From Alkalicaulis satelles (GTDB taxonomy: Bacteria; Pseudomonadota; Alphaproteobacteria; Caulobacterales; Maricaulaceae), in contig NZ_VWOJ01000004.1 in the NCBI RefSeq assembly GCF_008630495.1, positions 62,001-126,000 of the forward strand: a stretch of 64,000 nucleotides of DNA, in the 5' to 3' direction. The translations under genes and the position numbers were made by a program. Below, piece by piece: positions 19,324-33,667 of this stretch (position 1 is the stretch's first letter; each line of letters starts with the position of its first letter). The notes beneath the pieces are model-generated. The model was not told the DNA's origin. It saw only the letters and a program-made list of their open reading frames with translations, and did not search any database.

Positions 19324-19356
19324 CATGCGCCGATCATTTCAGCAAGACGGACAGGC

Positions 19357-20955
<1,599 letters not shown>

Positions 20956-21046
20956 CAATTCATCCGTTCTTTCGGCTGCAAATCAAAGCAGCGCCCGGAC
21001 CCGGCGCCAAGCCGGATCCGGGCGCACAAAGCGTCCCCCCGGACGC

Positions 21047-22339
<1,293 letters not shown>

Positions 22340-22430
22340 GTCACATCCCTCATGAGAAAATCTGTGGGGATGTAGACAGGCGCCCATGCAGCGGTCGACA
22401 GGGCTTGGCATAAAAAGGAGAAACAGCGTA

Positions 22431-22447
22431 TACACATGGAATGTGTA
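22431..22447. promoter_or_regulatory. Candidate operator between aceA and the RamB-like regulator
   Basis: TACACAT-GGA-ATGTGTA is a perfect 7-bp inverted repeat with a 3-bp centre, located 92 bases ahead of the aceA start and 30 bases ahead of the regulator start. Its position would let one dimer control both genes. The RamB binding sites described in actinobacteria have a different sequence, so the factor is inferred from location only. Confidence 0.5.
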
Positions 22448-22476
22448 AGCATGTCATTATGTAAAGAAAGTGACAA

Positions 22477-23877
22477 ATGGCCGAGGCGCTGGAAAAGCTG
22501 TTCGCCGGGGCGCGCCTGCGCCGCCTGCGCCGGGACATGGGCCAGAGCCAGGCCCAGTTCGCCGAGAGCCTGGGCGTGTCGGCGAGCTATCTCAACCTGC
22601 TCGAACGCAATCAGCGCCCGGTGACGGCGCGCGTGCTGCTGGCGCTGGCGGAAGCCTTTGACATTGATGTGCGCGCCTTCGCCGCCGAGAGCGACCGGCA
22701 ATTGCTGGCCGATCTTAAGGAGGCCGCGTCTGACCCCGTCCTGAAAGGCGCCGATCTCGACCAGCGCGACCTGACCGATCTGGCTGACGCCCATCCGCGC
22801 GCCGCCGAGGCGCTGGCGCGGCTATACCAGGCCTATCGCGAGACCAGCGCGGCGGCCGCCGATCTCGCTTTGCGCGCCGAGGAGGGCTTGTCCGGGACGG
22901 GTCTGTCGGCGCTGGAAGAGGTGCGCGATGCGCTCGACGCGGCGCAGAATCATTTCCCGTCCCTGGAGACCGGCGCCGAGGCGCTGCGTGCGGATCTGCC
23001 CGAAGCGGTGTCGCTGGAGGCGGCGCTGGCCGCGCGCCTGAAATCGGCTCATGGCGCGGCGGTGCGCGTTTATGATGACAGCGTGATGGCGGGCGCGCTG
23101 CGCCGCTATGATTTCCACGCCCGCAAGCTCCTCTTGAGTGATCTGCTCTCGCCCTCGGCGCGCGCCTTTCATATTGCCGTGACGCTGGTGCAGCTGGAGA
23201 TGGGCGAGGCGCTGGATGCGGAAGCCGCGCGCCCGCCGGGCCTCAGCGCCGAGGCGCGCGCGCTCTACCGGGCGAGCCTGGCCAATTACGCCGCGGCCGC
23301 CGTGCTCATGCCCTATGACGCGTTTTTCAGGGCCGCTGAGAGCGCGCGCTATGACATGGACGTGCTGCGCCGGCGCTTCTCGGCCAGTCATGAACAGGTC
23401 TGCCACCGGCTGACCACGCTCAACCGGCCCGGCGCGCGCGGCATCGCCTTTTTCATGATCCGGGTGGACCAGGCCGGCAATATCGCCAAGCGCTTTGGCG
23501 GCGGGGTGCTGGCCTTCGCCCGTTCCGGCGGGGGCTGCGTGCGCTGGCGCCTGCATGACGCCTTCCGCGCCACCGAGCGCGTGCATGTGCAGGGGCTGGA
23601 ATTGCCCGATGGCGCACGCTTCATCTCCATCGCGCGCGCGGTCAGCCGGGCCCTGCCCGATGGCGGTTCGGCCCTGTCGGCGATTGCGGTGGGCTGTGAC
23701 GCCAAGGAGGCCGGGCGCCTGGCCTATGCGCCGGCGGATTTCACGCCGGTGGGCCTGTCCTGCCGTCTGTGCGAACGCAGCGATTGCGCCGAACGCGTGC
23801 TGCCGCCCTTGCAGAAGTCCTTGCGGATCGATCCCCATGTGCGCGGCGCCGCACCCTTCGCTTTTGCACAAGACTAG
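22477..23877 (+). CDS. RamB/ScfR-like XRE regulator with ImmA/IrrE-type domain
   Basis: 466 residues. The N-terminus is a Cro/C1 helix-turn-helix: ARLRRLRRDMGQSQAQFAES followed by SASYLNLLERNQRPVT. The middle resembles the degenerate ImmA/IrrE peptidase domain, and the C-terminal region has the DUF2083-like cysteine cluster LSCRLCERSDCAERV. This architecture is that of the short-chain fatty acyl regulator family, which includes RamB, a regulator of glyoxylate-shunt and acetate genes in actinobacteria. Its divergent position next to aceA makes control of aceA/aceB in response to an acyl-CoA signal a natural inference. Confidence 0.88.
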   Translation: MAEALEKLFAGARLRRLRRDMGQSQAQFAESLGVSASYLNLLERNQRPVTARVLLALAEAFDIDVRAFAAESDRQLLADLKEAASDPVLKGADLDQRDLTDLADAHPRAAEALARLYQAYRETSAAAADLALRAEEGLSGTGLSALEEVRDALDAAQNHFPSLETGAEALRADLPEAVSLEAALAARLKSAHGAAVRVYDDSVMAGALRRYDFHARKLLLSDLLSPSARAFHIAVTLVQLEMGEALDAEAARPPGLSAEARALYRASLANYAAAAVLMPYDAFFRAAESARYDMDVLRRRFSASHEQVCHRLTTLNRPGARGIAFFMIRVDQAGNIAKRFGGGVLAFARSGGGCVRWRLHDAFRATERVHVQGLELPDGARFISIARAVSRALPDGGSALSAIAVGCDAKEAGRLAYAPADFTPVGLSCRLCERSDCAERVLPPLQKSLRIDPHVRGAAPFAFAQD

Positions 23878-23946
23878 CCTTCGCCCGCGCCGCGCAGGCG
23901 TGTATGGTCGTCTCACAACAGCTTCGATTCCGGAAAATTGCTCCCC

Positions 23947-25092
23947 ATGCTCTCTCCCCGCCGCAAGACCGCACTGATCGCGCTGGCCGGTTTTATCGTA
24001 CTGGGCGTATTGGCGATTCACACCAGCCCCATGTCCGCCGGCAATCTCGAAGCGCGCCTGCAAACGAGCGCCCAGGCCGCGCTGGAGCGCGTGCGCGATG
24101 ATGGCTGGGCTCAGGTGTCCATGAATGGCCAGGTGGCCACGCTCACAGGCCGCGCCCCCAGCCGCGAGGCGCGCGAGCGCGCCCTGGCCGCCGTATCGCG
24201 CTCGACATGGGCGGGCGGAGTGGTGGCGGGCGGCGTCACGCGCGTCATCGACGAGACCCGGCTGGCCAGCCAGGATGATGAATTCTCCCTGCGCGCTGAT
24301 CTGGTCAGCCGCCGCCTGGTGCTGCGCGGCCACGCCCCGGACGCCGAGGCGATCGCGCGTCTGCGCGCCCATGCCGAGGACCGGTTTCCCAATGGCGCGC
24401 GGGTGGATCTGGTGCTGGCGCCTGGCGCTGCGCCTGAAGGCTGGGAGCGGGCCGCGCGCTTGATGCTCACCGAACTGGCGCGCATGGAATCGGGCGCCGG
24501 GCTGATCCGCCGCGACCGCCTGGCCCTGACCGGTCATGCCGGCAACGCCCAGACGGTCAACGCCATCCGCGCCGCCATCTCGGTGGCGCCGGGCGCCTTC
24601 CGCACTGAAGTGCTGGTGCGCACCGATGGCGGCGGTTTCGACCGCACGGTGCGCGACGCCCAGCTGTGCGAGATGCTGGTCACCGGCGCGCTGGGGCTGG
24701 AGGCCATCGCCTTCACGCCCGGCACCGCGCGCTTTGTGTCCAATAATCGCAGCCTGCATAGCGCGCGCCGCGCAGGCCAGGCGTTTGCCGCTTGCGCGGA
24801 TGTGGTTCTGTCTGTGGCGGTGCGCGCCGAGGCCGATAATGATGAGGCGGAGGCGCTGGCCCTGGCCCAGGCGGAAACTGTCATTGCGGCCATGGCCGGG
24901 GGCGGGGCGGATGCTGATCGTATGAGCGCGCTGGCTCTGCCGTCCGAAGCGCCCGAGCGCCTGGGCTTTATTGCGTCCTCGACCGCCCCGGCGGCGCCCG
25001 ATGAGGAAAGCGCGGCTGACCGCGAAGATGACGGCGAAGATGACGGTGAAGATGACGGCGAAAACGGCGAAGACCAAACGGAAGGGAATTGA
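23947..25092 (+). CDS. Membrane-anchored BON-domain protein with acidic repeat tail
   Basis: 381 residues from ATG 23947. A single transmembrane helix lies near residues 9-28 (LIALAGFIVLGVLAI). The rest is predicted periplasmic, with BON-like repeats around VSMNGQVATLTGRAPSREAR and RRLVLRGHAPDAEAIARLRA, comparable in layout to ArfA-type proteins. The last ~25 residues are a low-complexity acidic tail made of EDDG units. Function unknown; BON domains often attach to membranes or peptidoglycan. It is followed after three bases by an H3TH protein and is likely co-transcribed with it. Confidence 0.7.
   Translation: MLSPRRKTALIALAGFIVLGVLAIHTSPMSAGNLEARLQTSAQAALERVRDDGWAQVSMNGQVATLTGRAPSREARERALAAVSRSTWAGGVVAGGVTRVIDETRLASQDDEFSLRADLVSRRLVLRGHAPDAEAIARLRAHAEDRFPNGARVDLVLAPGAAPEGWERAARLMLTELARMESGAGLIRRDRLALTGHAGNAQTVNAIRAAISVAPGAFRTEVLVRTDGGGFDRTVRDAQLCEMLVTGALGLEAIAFTPGTARFVSNNRSLHSARRAGQAFAACADVVLSVAVRAEADNDEAEALALAQAETVIAAMAGGGADADRMSALALPSEAPERLGFIASSTAPAAPDEESAADREDDGEDDGEDDGENGEDQTEGN
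25024..25062 (+). repeat. 12-bp tandem repeat encoding an acidic tail
   Basis: GAAGATGACGGC/T occurs three times in a row and degenerates into GAAAACGGCGAAG, giving EDDG-EDDG-EDDG-ENG. The array is in frame and probably varies in copy number between strains. Confidence 0.7.
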
Positions 25093-25095
25093 TTC

Positions 25096-25572
25096 ATGCT
25101 CTGGCTGATCTGGGAAATGTGGATTTTGCTGGCGCTGTTCTTCGCCGCCGGCGTGATCGCGGGCTGGGTGGTGCGCGGACGCTCCGACGAGGCGGCCGCC
25201 CCGGCGCCGCGCCAGCTCGGCTTCGCCACCCGCATGGATGGCCGCCCCGATGGCGATGAGCCCGCCGCGGCGGATGCGGCCCCTGCGGCTGAATCGGAAC
25301 CGGCGCCGGACGCTGCGCCCGCCCCCCGGGCCGCGCCTGATGCACAGCCCGCCAGCCCGGAACCAGCCGCTGCGGGTTCAGATGATCTCACCGCCATTCG
25401 CGGGCTCGGCCCCAAGGCGGCGGAAAAACTGGCGGAGGCGGGCGTGACCCGCTACGCCCAGATCGCCGCCTGGAGCGAGGCGGACGTGGCGCGCTTTGAC
25501 GAAGTCCTCAACGCCCGCGGCCGCATCGCCCGCGATGGCTGGGTGGATCAGGCCAAGGCCCTGGCGGGGTAG
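25096..25572 (+). CDS. Membrane-anchored helix-3-turn-helix (COG3743-like) protein
   Basis: 158 residues. An N-terminal membrane helix (WLIWEMWILLALFFAAGVIA) is followed by a ~65-residue linker rich in Ala, Pro, Asp and Glu, then a C-terminal helix-hairpin-helix module, LTAIRGLGPKAAEKLAEAGV with YAQIAAWSEADVARF. Such domains were annotated as flap-endonuclease-like or occur fused to membrane proteins; no catalytic residues are visible. A nucleic-acid-binding or protein-docking role at the membrane is possible. It probably forms an operon with the preceding BON protein. Confidence 0.7.
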   Translation: MLWLIWEMWILLALFFAAGVIAGWVVRGRSDEAAAPAPRQLGFATRMDGRPDGDEPAAADAAPAAESEPAPDAAPAPRAAPDAQPASPEPAAAGSDDLTAIRGLGPKAAEKLAEAGVTRYAQIAAWSEADVARFDEVLNARGRIARDGWVDQAKALAG

Positions 25573-25607
25573 GGGCTCAAGCCCAGAGGTTTGGGCGGGA
25601 CTTGGCT

Positions 25608-27476
25608 ATGCCGACATTAAAATCAGGCATGGCGTTTCTGACTGCGGCCACACTGTCTGTTGCCGCCTGCAGCGGGCCTGACCGCGCGTCTGCGCCTGAT
25701 TTGTGCTCGGCCGGGCGCCTGGCGCTTGATGGCGAGGGGCGGCTTGGCGTGCTCAGCGCCGGGGGGCGGCTTTACCGTGAAGATCATGATGGCGGCTATC
25801 GAGTTCTGGCTACGTCCGCCACGGAGTTTGTGTTCCAGCCGTCCGGCGGACTGATCTATTCATCCGTTGACGAAGGCGTGGTGTTTGTCGGCGCACGCGG
25901 CGCGCGGCGCTTGGCGCATCCAGACCCTGTTGACGGGTCTGTCCTGTGGCTTTGGGCCGCCTCGCCTGAAGACGGGCCGTGGCCTTTGCTCCATCAATCG
26001 GACGACGCCGAGCTCTTCATGCCGCCTGATGGCGGCCCGGAAATTCTGGTTTCAAGATCACGCACGCGCCATCTGACTCGCTTGGAGGCGGCTGGCCAGG
26101 GGCGTTTGAGGCAATCACCTCGCCTGGATTTGCCAGTCAGCGGCGCCGCTTTCCCTCTGCCCGGTGAGGACGGCGTCCTGATCGTGTCCGCATCAGAAGA
26201 CGTTTACCGCTTTGTGATCCATGACGCTGGCGGAGCACACGAGATCGCGGCCTGGCCCAGCACGCCAGAGGCTTGGCTGGGCCAGGCGGGCTGGAACGGC
26301 TGGCCCGCCCGCCATGAGGGCCGGTCAGGCATTCTTCTGTCGGGCGGCTATCCATCGGACGGAACGGTGCGCCCGCTCATCTTCGCCAGCCGTAGCGGGC
26401 TCAGCGTTATCATGCCGCGTTCGGGCCGGCCTGTATCCTTACCGGTTGTGACGGCCGGGCGAGAGCTGGCCGGGCTGTTATCGCTGGATCTTCCCGCGCG
26501 GGTGGAAGGGTTAGCTGAGGGGAGTGGCTTTGACGCCCTGTCAGACTGGATCAGCCAGACCGGCTTCCAGCTGGCCAGGCTGTCGGCGGCGCGCGCCGAT
26601 GGCCCCTACCTGCTGACCGGCTTTGCGCAGGGCCATAAGCGCATTGTGCGTGTCACCCATGAAGACGGCGCCATCAGGGAAGAGCGTCTGGCCCAATGCC
26701 GGCCGCGCGCGCCTGTCAGCGAAGTGCGCACCGTCACGCCGGAGGGGCAGACATTGACGCACTACCGGCTCGCGCCAGAGCCCTCGGCCGCGTCGCGTGA
26801 TCTGGACGGCGTCGTGGTGGTGCATGTGCATGGCGGGCCGTCTGCACGCGCCTATCCGGAGCTGCCATGGTTTTTTGAGCGTCTGGTGAGTCAGGGCGCT
26901 CTGGGTTATGGCGCCAATTACCGGGGCAATACTGGCTTTACACGCGAGATCGAGGGATTGGCGGAGCCCCTCTGGACCGTGGGGCACATGGTTGAAGACG
27001 TACGTGCGGTGCTCGATCAGGCGCGCCGCGACAATCCCGGACGTCCGGTGATCCTGCTTGGTGACAGTTTTGGCGCCTATCTCATCCTGCAACTGCTCAT
27101 CGCCGGGGGCGGCGCGGACATCGATGGCGTGGTGCTGTTCGCCAGCTTTCCCGGATATGAAGCCGGCATGGCGGCTATCGAAGGCCAGTGGGACGTGCCG
27201 GTTCTGGAAGCGTTCGAGCTGCGCCGGGATGCGCTCAGCGACGGATTCTGGGCCGCGCTGGAAACGGCGCCGCTCGATCAGCTGCCCGTGGTGTTCGTGC
27301 ATGGAACGGCCGATACGGTCACAAGCTGGCTGTCCGCCTTCAGCATGGCCCAACGCCTTGACGCCAATCCGGGTGCCTGCATGACCTGGCGCACCGTGAC
27401 GGATGCCGGACATGGCGACATACCTTCAGGCGCCATCCTTGAAGCCGTGATCATCGCCGCCAAGGGGTGTGAGTAA
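25608..27476 (+). CDS. Lipoprotein of the prolyl oligopeptidase (S9) family
   Basis: 622 residues from ATG 25608; another ATG at 25629 is possible. A lipobox, SVAAC, near residue 21 predicts a lipid-anchored protein. The first ~360 residues are a divergent beta-propeller. The hydrolase domain has HVHGGPSARAYPELPWF (oxyanion region), GYGANYRGNTGFTRE, the nucleophile elbow LLGDSFGAYLILQ and a C-terminal TDAGHGD for the histidine. A protease or esterase of the cell envelope is likely. Codon choice is less GC-biased than in the neighbours. Confidence 0.82.
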   Translation: MPTLKSGMAFLTAATLSVAACSGPDRASAPDLCSAGRLALDGEGRLGVLSAGGRLYREDHDGGYRVLATSATEFVFQPSGGLIYSSVDEGVVFVGARGARRLAHPDPVDGSVLWLWAASPEDGPWPLLHQSDDAELFMPPDGGPEILVSRSRTRHLTRLEAAGQGRLRQSPRLDLPVSGAAFPLPGEDGVLIVSASEDVYRFVIHDAGGAHEIAAWPSTPEAWLGQAGWNGWPARHEGRSGILLSGGYPSDGTVRPLIFASRSGLSVIMPRSGRPVSLPVVTAGRELAGLLSLDLPARVEGLAEGSGFDALSDWISQTGFQLARLSAARADGPYLLTGFAQGHKRIVRVTHEDGAIREERLAQCRPRAPVSEVRTVTPEGQTLTHYRLAPEPSAASRDLDGVVVVHVHGGPSARAYPELPWFFERLVSQGALGYGANYRGNTGFTREIEGLAEPLWTVGHMVEDVRAVLDQARRDNPGRPVILLGDSFGAYLILQLLIAGGGADIDGVVLFASFPGYEAGMAAIEGQWDVPVLEAFELRRDALSDGFWAALETAPLDQLPVVFVHGTADTVTSWLSAFSMAQRLDANPGACMTWRTVTDAGHGDIPSGAILEAVIIAAKGCE

Positions 27477-27489
27477 GCGCAGTAGCGCC

Positions 27490-28323
27490 CTACAGATACA
27501 ACTCCGTCCGCCGGTCGCGGAAGAAGCCCCAGGCGGCGCGGTGGGTGTCCAGGAAGCGGCGGTCGAAGCTGGCGGCGAGCACGCCGGTTTCGCTGCGGCC
27601 CAGTTCCGCCTTCACCTCGCCGGTATGGTCGCAGATGAAGCTGGTGCCGTAAAAGCGCTGGCCGTCCTCGTCGCCGGTGCGGTTGGCTGCGCCCACCGGG
27701 ATCACATTGCTCACCGCATGGCCCTGCATGGCCCGGCGCCAGCGCGCGGCGGTGTCCAGGCTGTCATCATGGGGTTCTGAGCCGATGGCGGTGGGATAGA
27801 GCAGGACCTCGGCGCCCAGAAGCGTCATGGCGCGCGCGCTTTCGGGGAACCACTGATCCCAGCAAATGCCCACGCCCACCCGTCCGAAGCGCGTGTCCCA
27901 GACCTTGAAGCCGGTGTCGCCGGGGCGGAAATAATACTTCTCCTGATAGCCCGGCCCGTCGGGGATATGACTCTTGCGGTAGACGCCCATCGCCTTGCCG
28001 CCCGCGTCCAGCATCACCAGCGAATTGTAATAGCGCGGCCCCTCGCGCTCGAAGATCGAGACGGGGATGGCCACATCCAGCTCGGCCGACAGCGCCTGCA
28101 TGGCGGTGACGCACGGGTGCTCCATGGCCGGATAGGCGTGGGCGAACCAGCGCTCCTCCTGGGTCTTGCAGAAATAATGGGTCTGGAAGAGCTCGGGCGG
28201 CAGGATCACCTGCGCGCCCTGGCCGGCGGCCTCGCGCACCAGCTCCGAGACCGTCTTGATGTTCTCATCCATGTCGAGGCTGAACGCGCTCTGCAGGACG
28301 GCGATGCGGATGGTGTCGCTCAT
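27490..28323 (-). CDS. aguB: N-carbamoylputrescine amidase
   Basis: 277 residues. The nitrilase-superfamily triad is visible: Glu in LPPELFQTHYFC, Lys in VYRKSHIPDGPGYQEKYYF, Cys in GVGICWDQWFPESARAM. The spacing and the flanking sequence match AguB, which turns N-carbamoylputrescine into putrescine, CO2 and ammonia in the agmatine route. No agmatine deiminase gene lies in the window. It is convergent with the S9 lipoprotein. Confidence 0.93.
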   Translation of the reverse strand: MSDTIRIAVLQSAFSLDMDENIKTVSELVREAAGQGAQVILPPELFQTHYFCKTQEERWFAHAYPAMEHPCVTAMQALSAELDVAIPVSIFEREGPRYYNSLVMLDAGGKAMGVYRKSHIPDGPGYQEKYYFRPGDTGFKVWDTRFGRVGVGICWDQWFPESARAMTLLGAEVLLYPTAIGSEPHDDSLDTAARWRRAMQGHAVSNVIPVGAANRTGDEDGQRFYGTSFICDHTGEVKAELGRSETGVLAASFDRRFLDTHRAAWGFFRDRRTELYL

Positions 28324-28404
28324 GGACCCGAACTCACTGGCAAGCTGATGGGGCGCGCACGCCTAGCATGGCGCGCGCATGCGGTCATCTGGCGTGATCC
28401 TGGC

Positions 28405-29001
28405 TCAGCTGGCGCCCTGATGGCGTGTGAAGCGGGCGGGCTGGGCGGCCAGCAGAGCGTTGTCCGGGTCCAGGCGCGCGGCTTCGGCATAGGCCTCATA
28501 AGCCTCGTCATAACGCCCGGCGCGCTCCAGGGCGATGGCGGTGTTGAATGTCACCAGTGACCGGTCTGCGCCCCGCTCGCCCGCCTCGCGGGCCGCCTCG
28601 ATGGCGCCGGTAGAATCACCGGCGCGGATTCGCGCCGCCGACAGGCTGAGCCAGGCGCTGGCCAGATCGGGATCATATTGCACAGCCTGTTCGAGATCCT
28701 CGTGCGCAGGGCCCACATTATTGCGCTTGAGCGCGATCACGCCGCGATTGGTCAGCGCACGGGCGCGGGCCGAGGACGTCTGGCCGGGGGCGCGCAGCAC
28801 AAGATCACATGCGCCCAGGGCGCGCGCCGGCGGGGCGCTGGCGTGAGCGGCTGATTCGCACTCGGCGCGCGCGGAATCCAGCGCCGGATCGCTTGCCTGA
28901 TGGGCCTGGGCGAGGGCGGAGGCGCTGGCCGCCGCACACAGGGCGCCGGCGGCCATCGCCATGGTGATCGGGCGAAGCGGCGAGCGGGCGGGCGTGGTCA
29001 T
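28405..29001 (-). CDS. Exported tetratricopeptide-repeat protein
   Basis: 198 residues with a signal peptide ending SASALAQ. Three TPR-type helical pairs follow a short N-terminal part: ALTNRGVIALKRNNVGPAHE, AWLSLSAARIRAGDSTGAIE and FNTAIALERAGRYDEAYEAY. TPR arrays bind other proteins; no partner is obvious. It is divergent from the cytochrome oxidase operon. Confidence 0.8.
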   Translation of the reverse strand: MTTPARSPLRPITMAMAAGALCAAASASALAQAHQASDPALDSARAECESAAHASAPPARALGACDLVLRAPGQTSSARARALTNRGVIALKRNNVGPAHEDLEQAVQYDPDLASAWLSLSAARIRAGDSTGAIEAAREAGERGADRSLVTFNTAIALERAGRYDEAYEAYAEAARLDPDNALLAAQPARFTRHQGAS

Positions 29002-29142
29002 GTGATTATCCTTCCGGGCATGCGCCAGGGCGCGGCGAATAGGCGCAGGCTAGCAAAGCCCAGAGCCGCGGGCCAGCGCAGTCAGGGGCGTTGCGGGCTG
29101 AAAAAACAATGGCCATTGCGGCAAAAAGGCGCTTATACCGCG

Positions 29143-29171
29143 CTGACAGCGCGTGCATCGGGTTCTATATT
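29143..29171 (+). promoter_or_regulatory. Candidate sigma-70 promoter of the cytochrome oxidase operon
   Basis: CTGACA (29143-29148), a 17-base spacer and TATATT (29166-29171) give a good match to the housekeeping consensus. The predicted start lies about 60 bases before the ctaC ATG at 29239, which has GGGGGAA as ribosome binding site. Confidence 0.55.
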
Positions 29172-29238
29172 CCGCCGCGCTGACCGGGGGTCTGGTGACG
29201 GGCCTGCGTCGTGACACAATCAAGTTCTCGGGGGAACC

Positions 29239-31739
<2,501 letters not shown>

Positions 31740-31775
31740 CGGCGGTTCGCAAACCCTAAACGAAAAGGCGCTCCC

Positions 31776-32801
31776 TTGACCGGACCCGCCATACGCCTTG
31801 GAGAGGGCGGCGCTACAGACGCAGCGCCGCCCGAACCGTCCCTCGCCGGCGCGGCTGCGCCCGCGGTTGGCGGCATCGGCGACTACATCGCCCTGATGAA
31901 GCCGCGCGTCATGGCGCTGGTGGTGTTCACCGGCCTGGCCGGCCTTGTCGCCGCGCCTGTGGCGATGCATCCGCTGGCGGCGGCGGTGGCGATCTTGTGC
32001 ATCGCGATCGGGGCGGGCGCAGCGGGCGCCTTCAACATGGCCTATGACGGCGATATCGACGCGGTGATGAAGCGCACCCGGCGCCGTCCGGTGCCCACGG
32101 GCCGCATCCCGGCGTCCGAAGCCTACGCTTTTGCGGGCGTGATGAGTCTGGCCTCTGTGCTGCTGATGGCGTTGGCAGCCAATTATGTGGCGGCGGGCCT
32201 TCTGGCCTTCTCCATCTTCTTCTACTGCGTCATCTACACGATGTGGCTCAAGCGCTCGACGCCCCAGAATATCGTCATTGGCGGCGCGGCGGGCGCGTTT
32301 CCGCCGGTGATCGGCTGGGCGGCGGCCACCGGGTCGGTGAGTCTGGATGCGCTGATCCTGTTCGCCATCATCTTCCTGTGGACGCCGCCCCATTCCTGGG
32401 CGCTGGCGCTCTACAAGTCGGGCGATTACGCAGCGGCGGGCGTGCCCATGATGCCGGTGGCGCGCGGGGCCGGATCCACCCGTTTCCAGATCCTGGTCTA
32501 TACCGGGCTCTATCTGGCCGCCACCGCCGGTCCGCTGGCAACGGGGCTGGGCGGATGGATTTATGCGGCGGCCATGGTAGGCGGCGGCGCGCTGTTCGCG
32601 CTTCTGGCCGTGCGGGTCTATCTGTCGAAAGCGGGCGAGACCGCCAGCGCCGAGGACGCGCTCTATGCGGTGCGTGCGGGCGACAAGTCGGCCCGCGACC
32701 TTTTCGCCTATTCCATCGCCCATCTGGCGCTGCTATTCGCCGCCTTGCTCGCCGAGCATGGCGCGGGCGCGCATGTGGCGCTGCCCGGTCTTGCAGGTTA
32801 G
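31776..32801 (+). CDS. ctaB: Protohaem IX farnesyltransferase (haem O synthase)
   Basis: 341 residues from a TTG start at 31776; no better ATG precedes the conserved region, which begins DYIALMKPRVMALVVFTGLA. The UbiA-family aspartate motif is NMAYDGDIDAVMKRTRRRPV, with a second acidic site around SGDYAAAGVPMMPVARG. About nine membrane helices. It adds the farnesyl group to protohaem for haem O, the precursor of haem A of this oxidase. The TTG start is the least certain point. Confidence 0.95.
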   Translation: MTGPAIRLGEGGATDAAPPEPSLAGAAAPAVGGIGDYIALMKPRVMALVVFTGLAGLVAAPVAMHPLAAAVAILCIAIGAGAAGAFNMAYDGDIDAVMKRTRRRPVPTGRIPASEAYAFAGVMSLASVLLMALAANYVAAGLLAFSIFFYCVIYTMWLKRSTPQNIVIGGAAGAFPPVIGWAAATGSVSLDALILFAIIFLWTPPHSWALALYKSGDYAAAGVPMMPVARGAGSTRFQILVYTGLYLAATAGPLATGLGGWIYAAAMVGGGALFALLAVRVYLSKAGETASAEDALYAVRAGDKSARDLFAYSIAHLALLFAALLAEHGAGAHVALPGLAG

Positions 32802-32805
32802 AGCC

Positions 32806-32976
32806 ATGAATGACGAGCGCGAGCCGGACACCGTCCGGCTGACCCCTGAAGAAGAGGCCGCCCGCAAGCGGCGCAATCTGGCCATTGCGCTCGGCCTTGG
32901 CGCCTTCATCGTGCTGATCTTTCTGGTCACGATGGTGCGCCTGACCACAAGCTGGAATACCGGAGTGACAGGATGA
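32806..32976 (+). CDS. Small membrane protein of the cox operon (CoxF-like)
   Basis: 56 residues from ATG 32806. A charged N-terminus (RLTPEEEAARKRRN) is followed by one membrane helix (LAIALGLGAFIVLIFLVTMV) and a short tail. A protein of this size and layout normally lies between ctaB and ctaG in alphaproteobacterial oxidase operons and is called CoxF. Role in assembly is presumed. Its stop TGA overlaps the ctaG ATG (ATGA). Confidence 0.8.
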   Translation: MNDEREPDTVRLTPEEEAARKRRNLAIALGLGAFIVLIFLVTMVRLTTSWNTGVTG

Positions 32977-33563
32977 AACCGACGAAAGCCATCGCTGCCG
33001 CCTTCAACCGGCTCGACCGCAATGCGCGCGTGGTGGTGATCTGCGCCTCGGTGGTGGCCTCCATGGCGGGCCTGGCCTACGCCTCGGTGCCGCTTTACGA
33101 CCTGTTCTGCCGGGTGACCGGCTATGGCGGCACCACCCAGGTGGCCCAGTTCGACGCCGGCCAGATCCTGGATCGCGAAGTGACGGTGCGCTTTGACGCA
33201 TCGCGCGCGCGTGATTTCCCGCTGGAGTTCGAACCGCTGCAGCGCTCCATGCGCGTGCGCGTGGGCGAGACCGCGCTGGCCTTCTACCGGGTGACCAACA
33301 CCACTTCGGAGCCGGTCACGGGGATTGCGAGCTATAATGTGGCGCCGTTCAAGACCGGGCCGTATTTCGCCAAGCTGGAATGCTTCTGCTTCACCGACCA
33401 GACCATTCCTGCGGGTGAAACCATGGACATGCCGGTGATCTTCTTTGTGGACCCCCAGATGGATGGCGAGCGCACCATGGATGATGTTCAGACCATCACC
33501 CTGTCCTATACATTCTGGCGGTCCGGCGATTCGCGCGCCTGGGAGACTGCGGACGCGTCCTGA
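32973..33563 (+). CDS. ctaG: Cytochrome c oxidase assembly protein CtaG/Cox11
   Basis: 196 residues. One N-terminal membrane helix (VVVICASVVASMAGLAYASV) is followed by a periplasmic immunoglobulin-like domain. The copper-binding motif is KLECFCFTDQTIPAGE, and PLYDLFCRVTGYGGTTQ is the conserved juxtamembrane cysteine region. It inserts copper into the CuB site of subunit I. Confidence 0.96.
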   Translation: MKPTKAIAAAFNRLDRNARVVVICASVVASMAGLAYASVPLYDLFCRVTGYGGTTQVAQFDAGQILDREVTVRFDASRARDFPLEFEPLQRSMRVRVGETALAFYRVTNTTSEPVTGIASYNVAPFKTGPYFAKLECFCFTDQTIPAGETMDMPVIFFVDPQMDGERTMDDVQTITLSYTFWRSGDSRAWETADAS

Positions 33564-33667
33564 CATTGGCCTGAAACAGCCCGTCAGGGGCGATTGATGA
33601 CCGGCGATGCCGGGGCTATACACCGCGCAAGAGCGCTCTTGCGTTGACTGAGTTCGGGGAGATGAGC

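Noticed and set aside
22822-25077. 751-codon open frame on the minus strand
   Set aside because: It runs antisense to the RamB-like and BON genes, is full of Arg, His and Gln from antisense GC-rich codons and matches no family.
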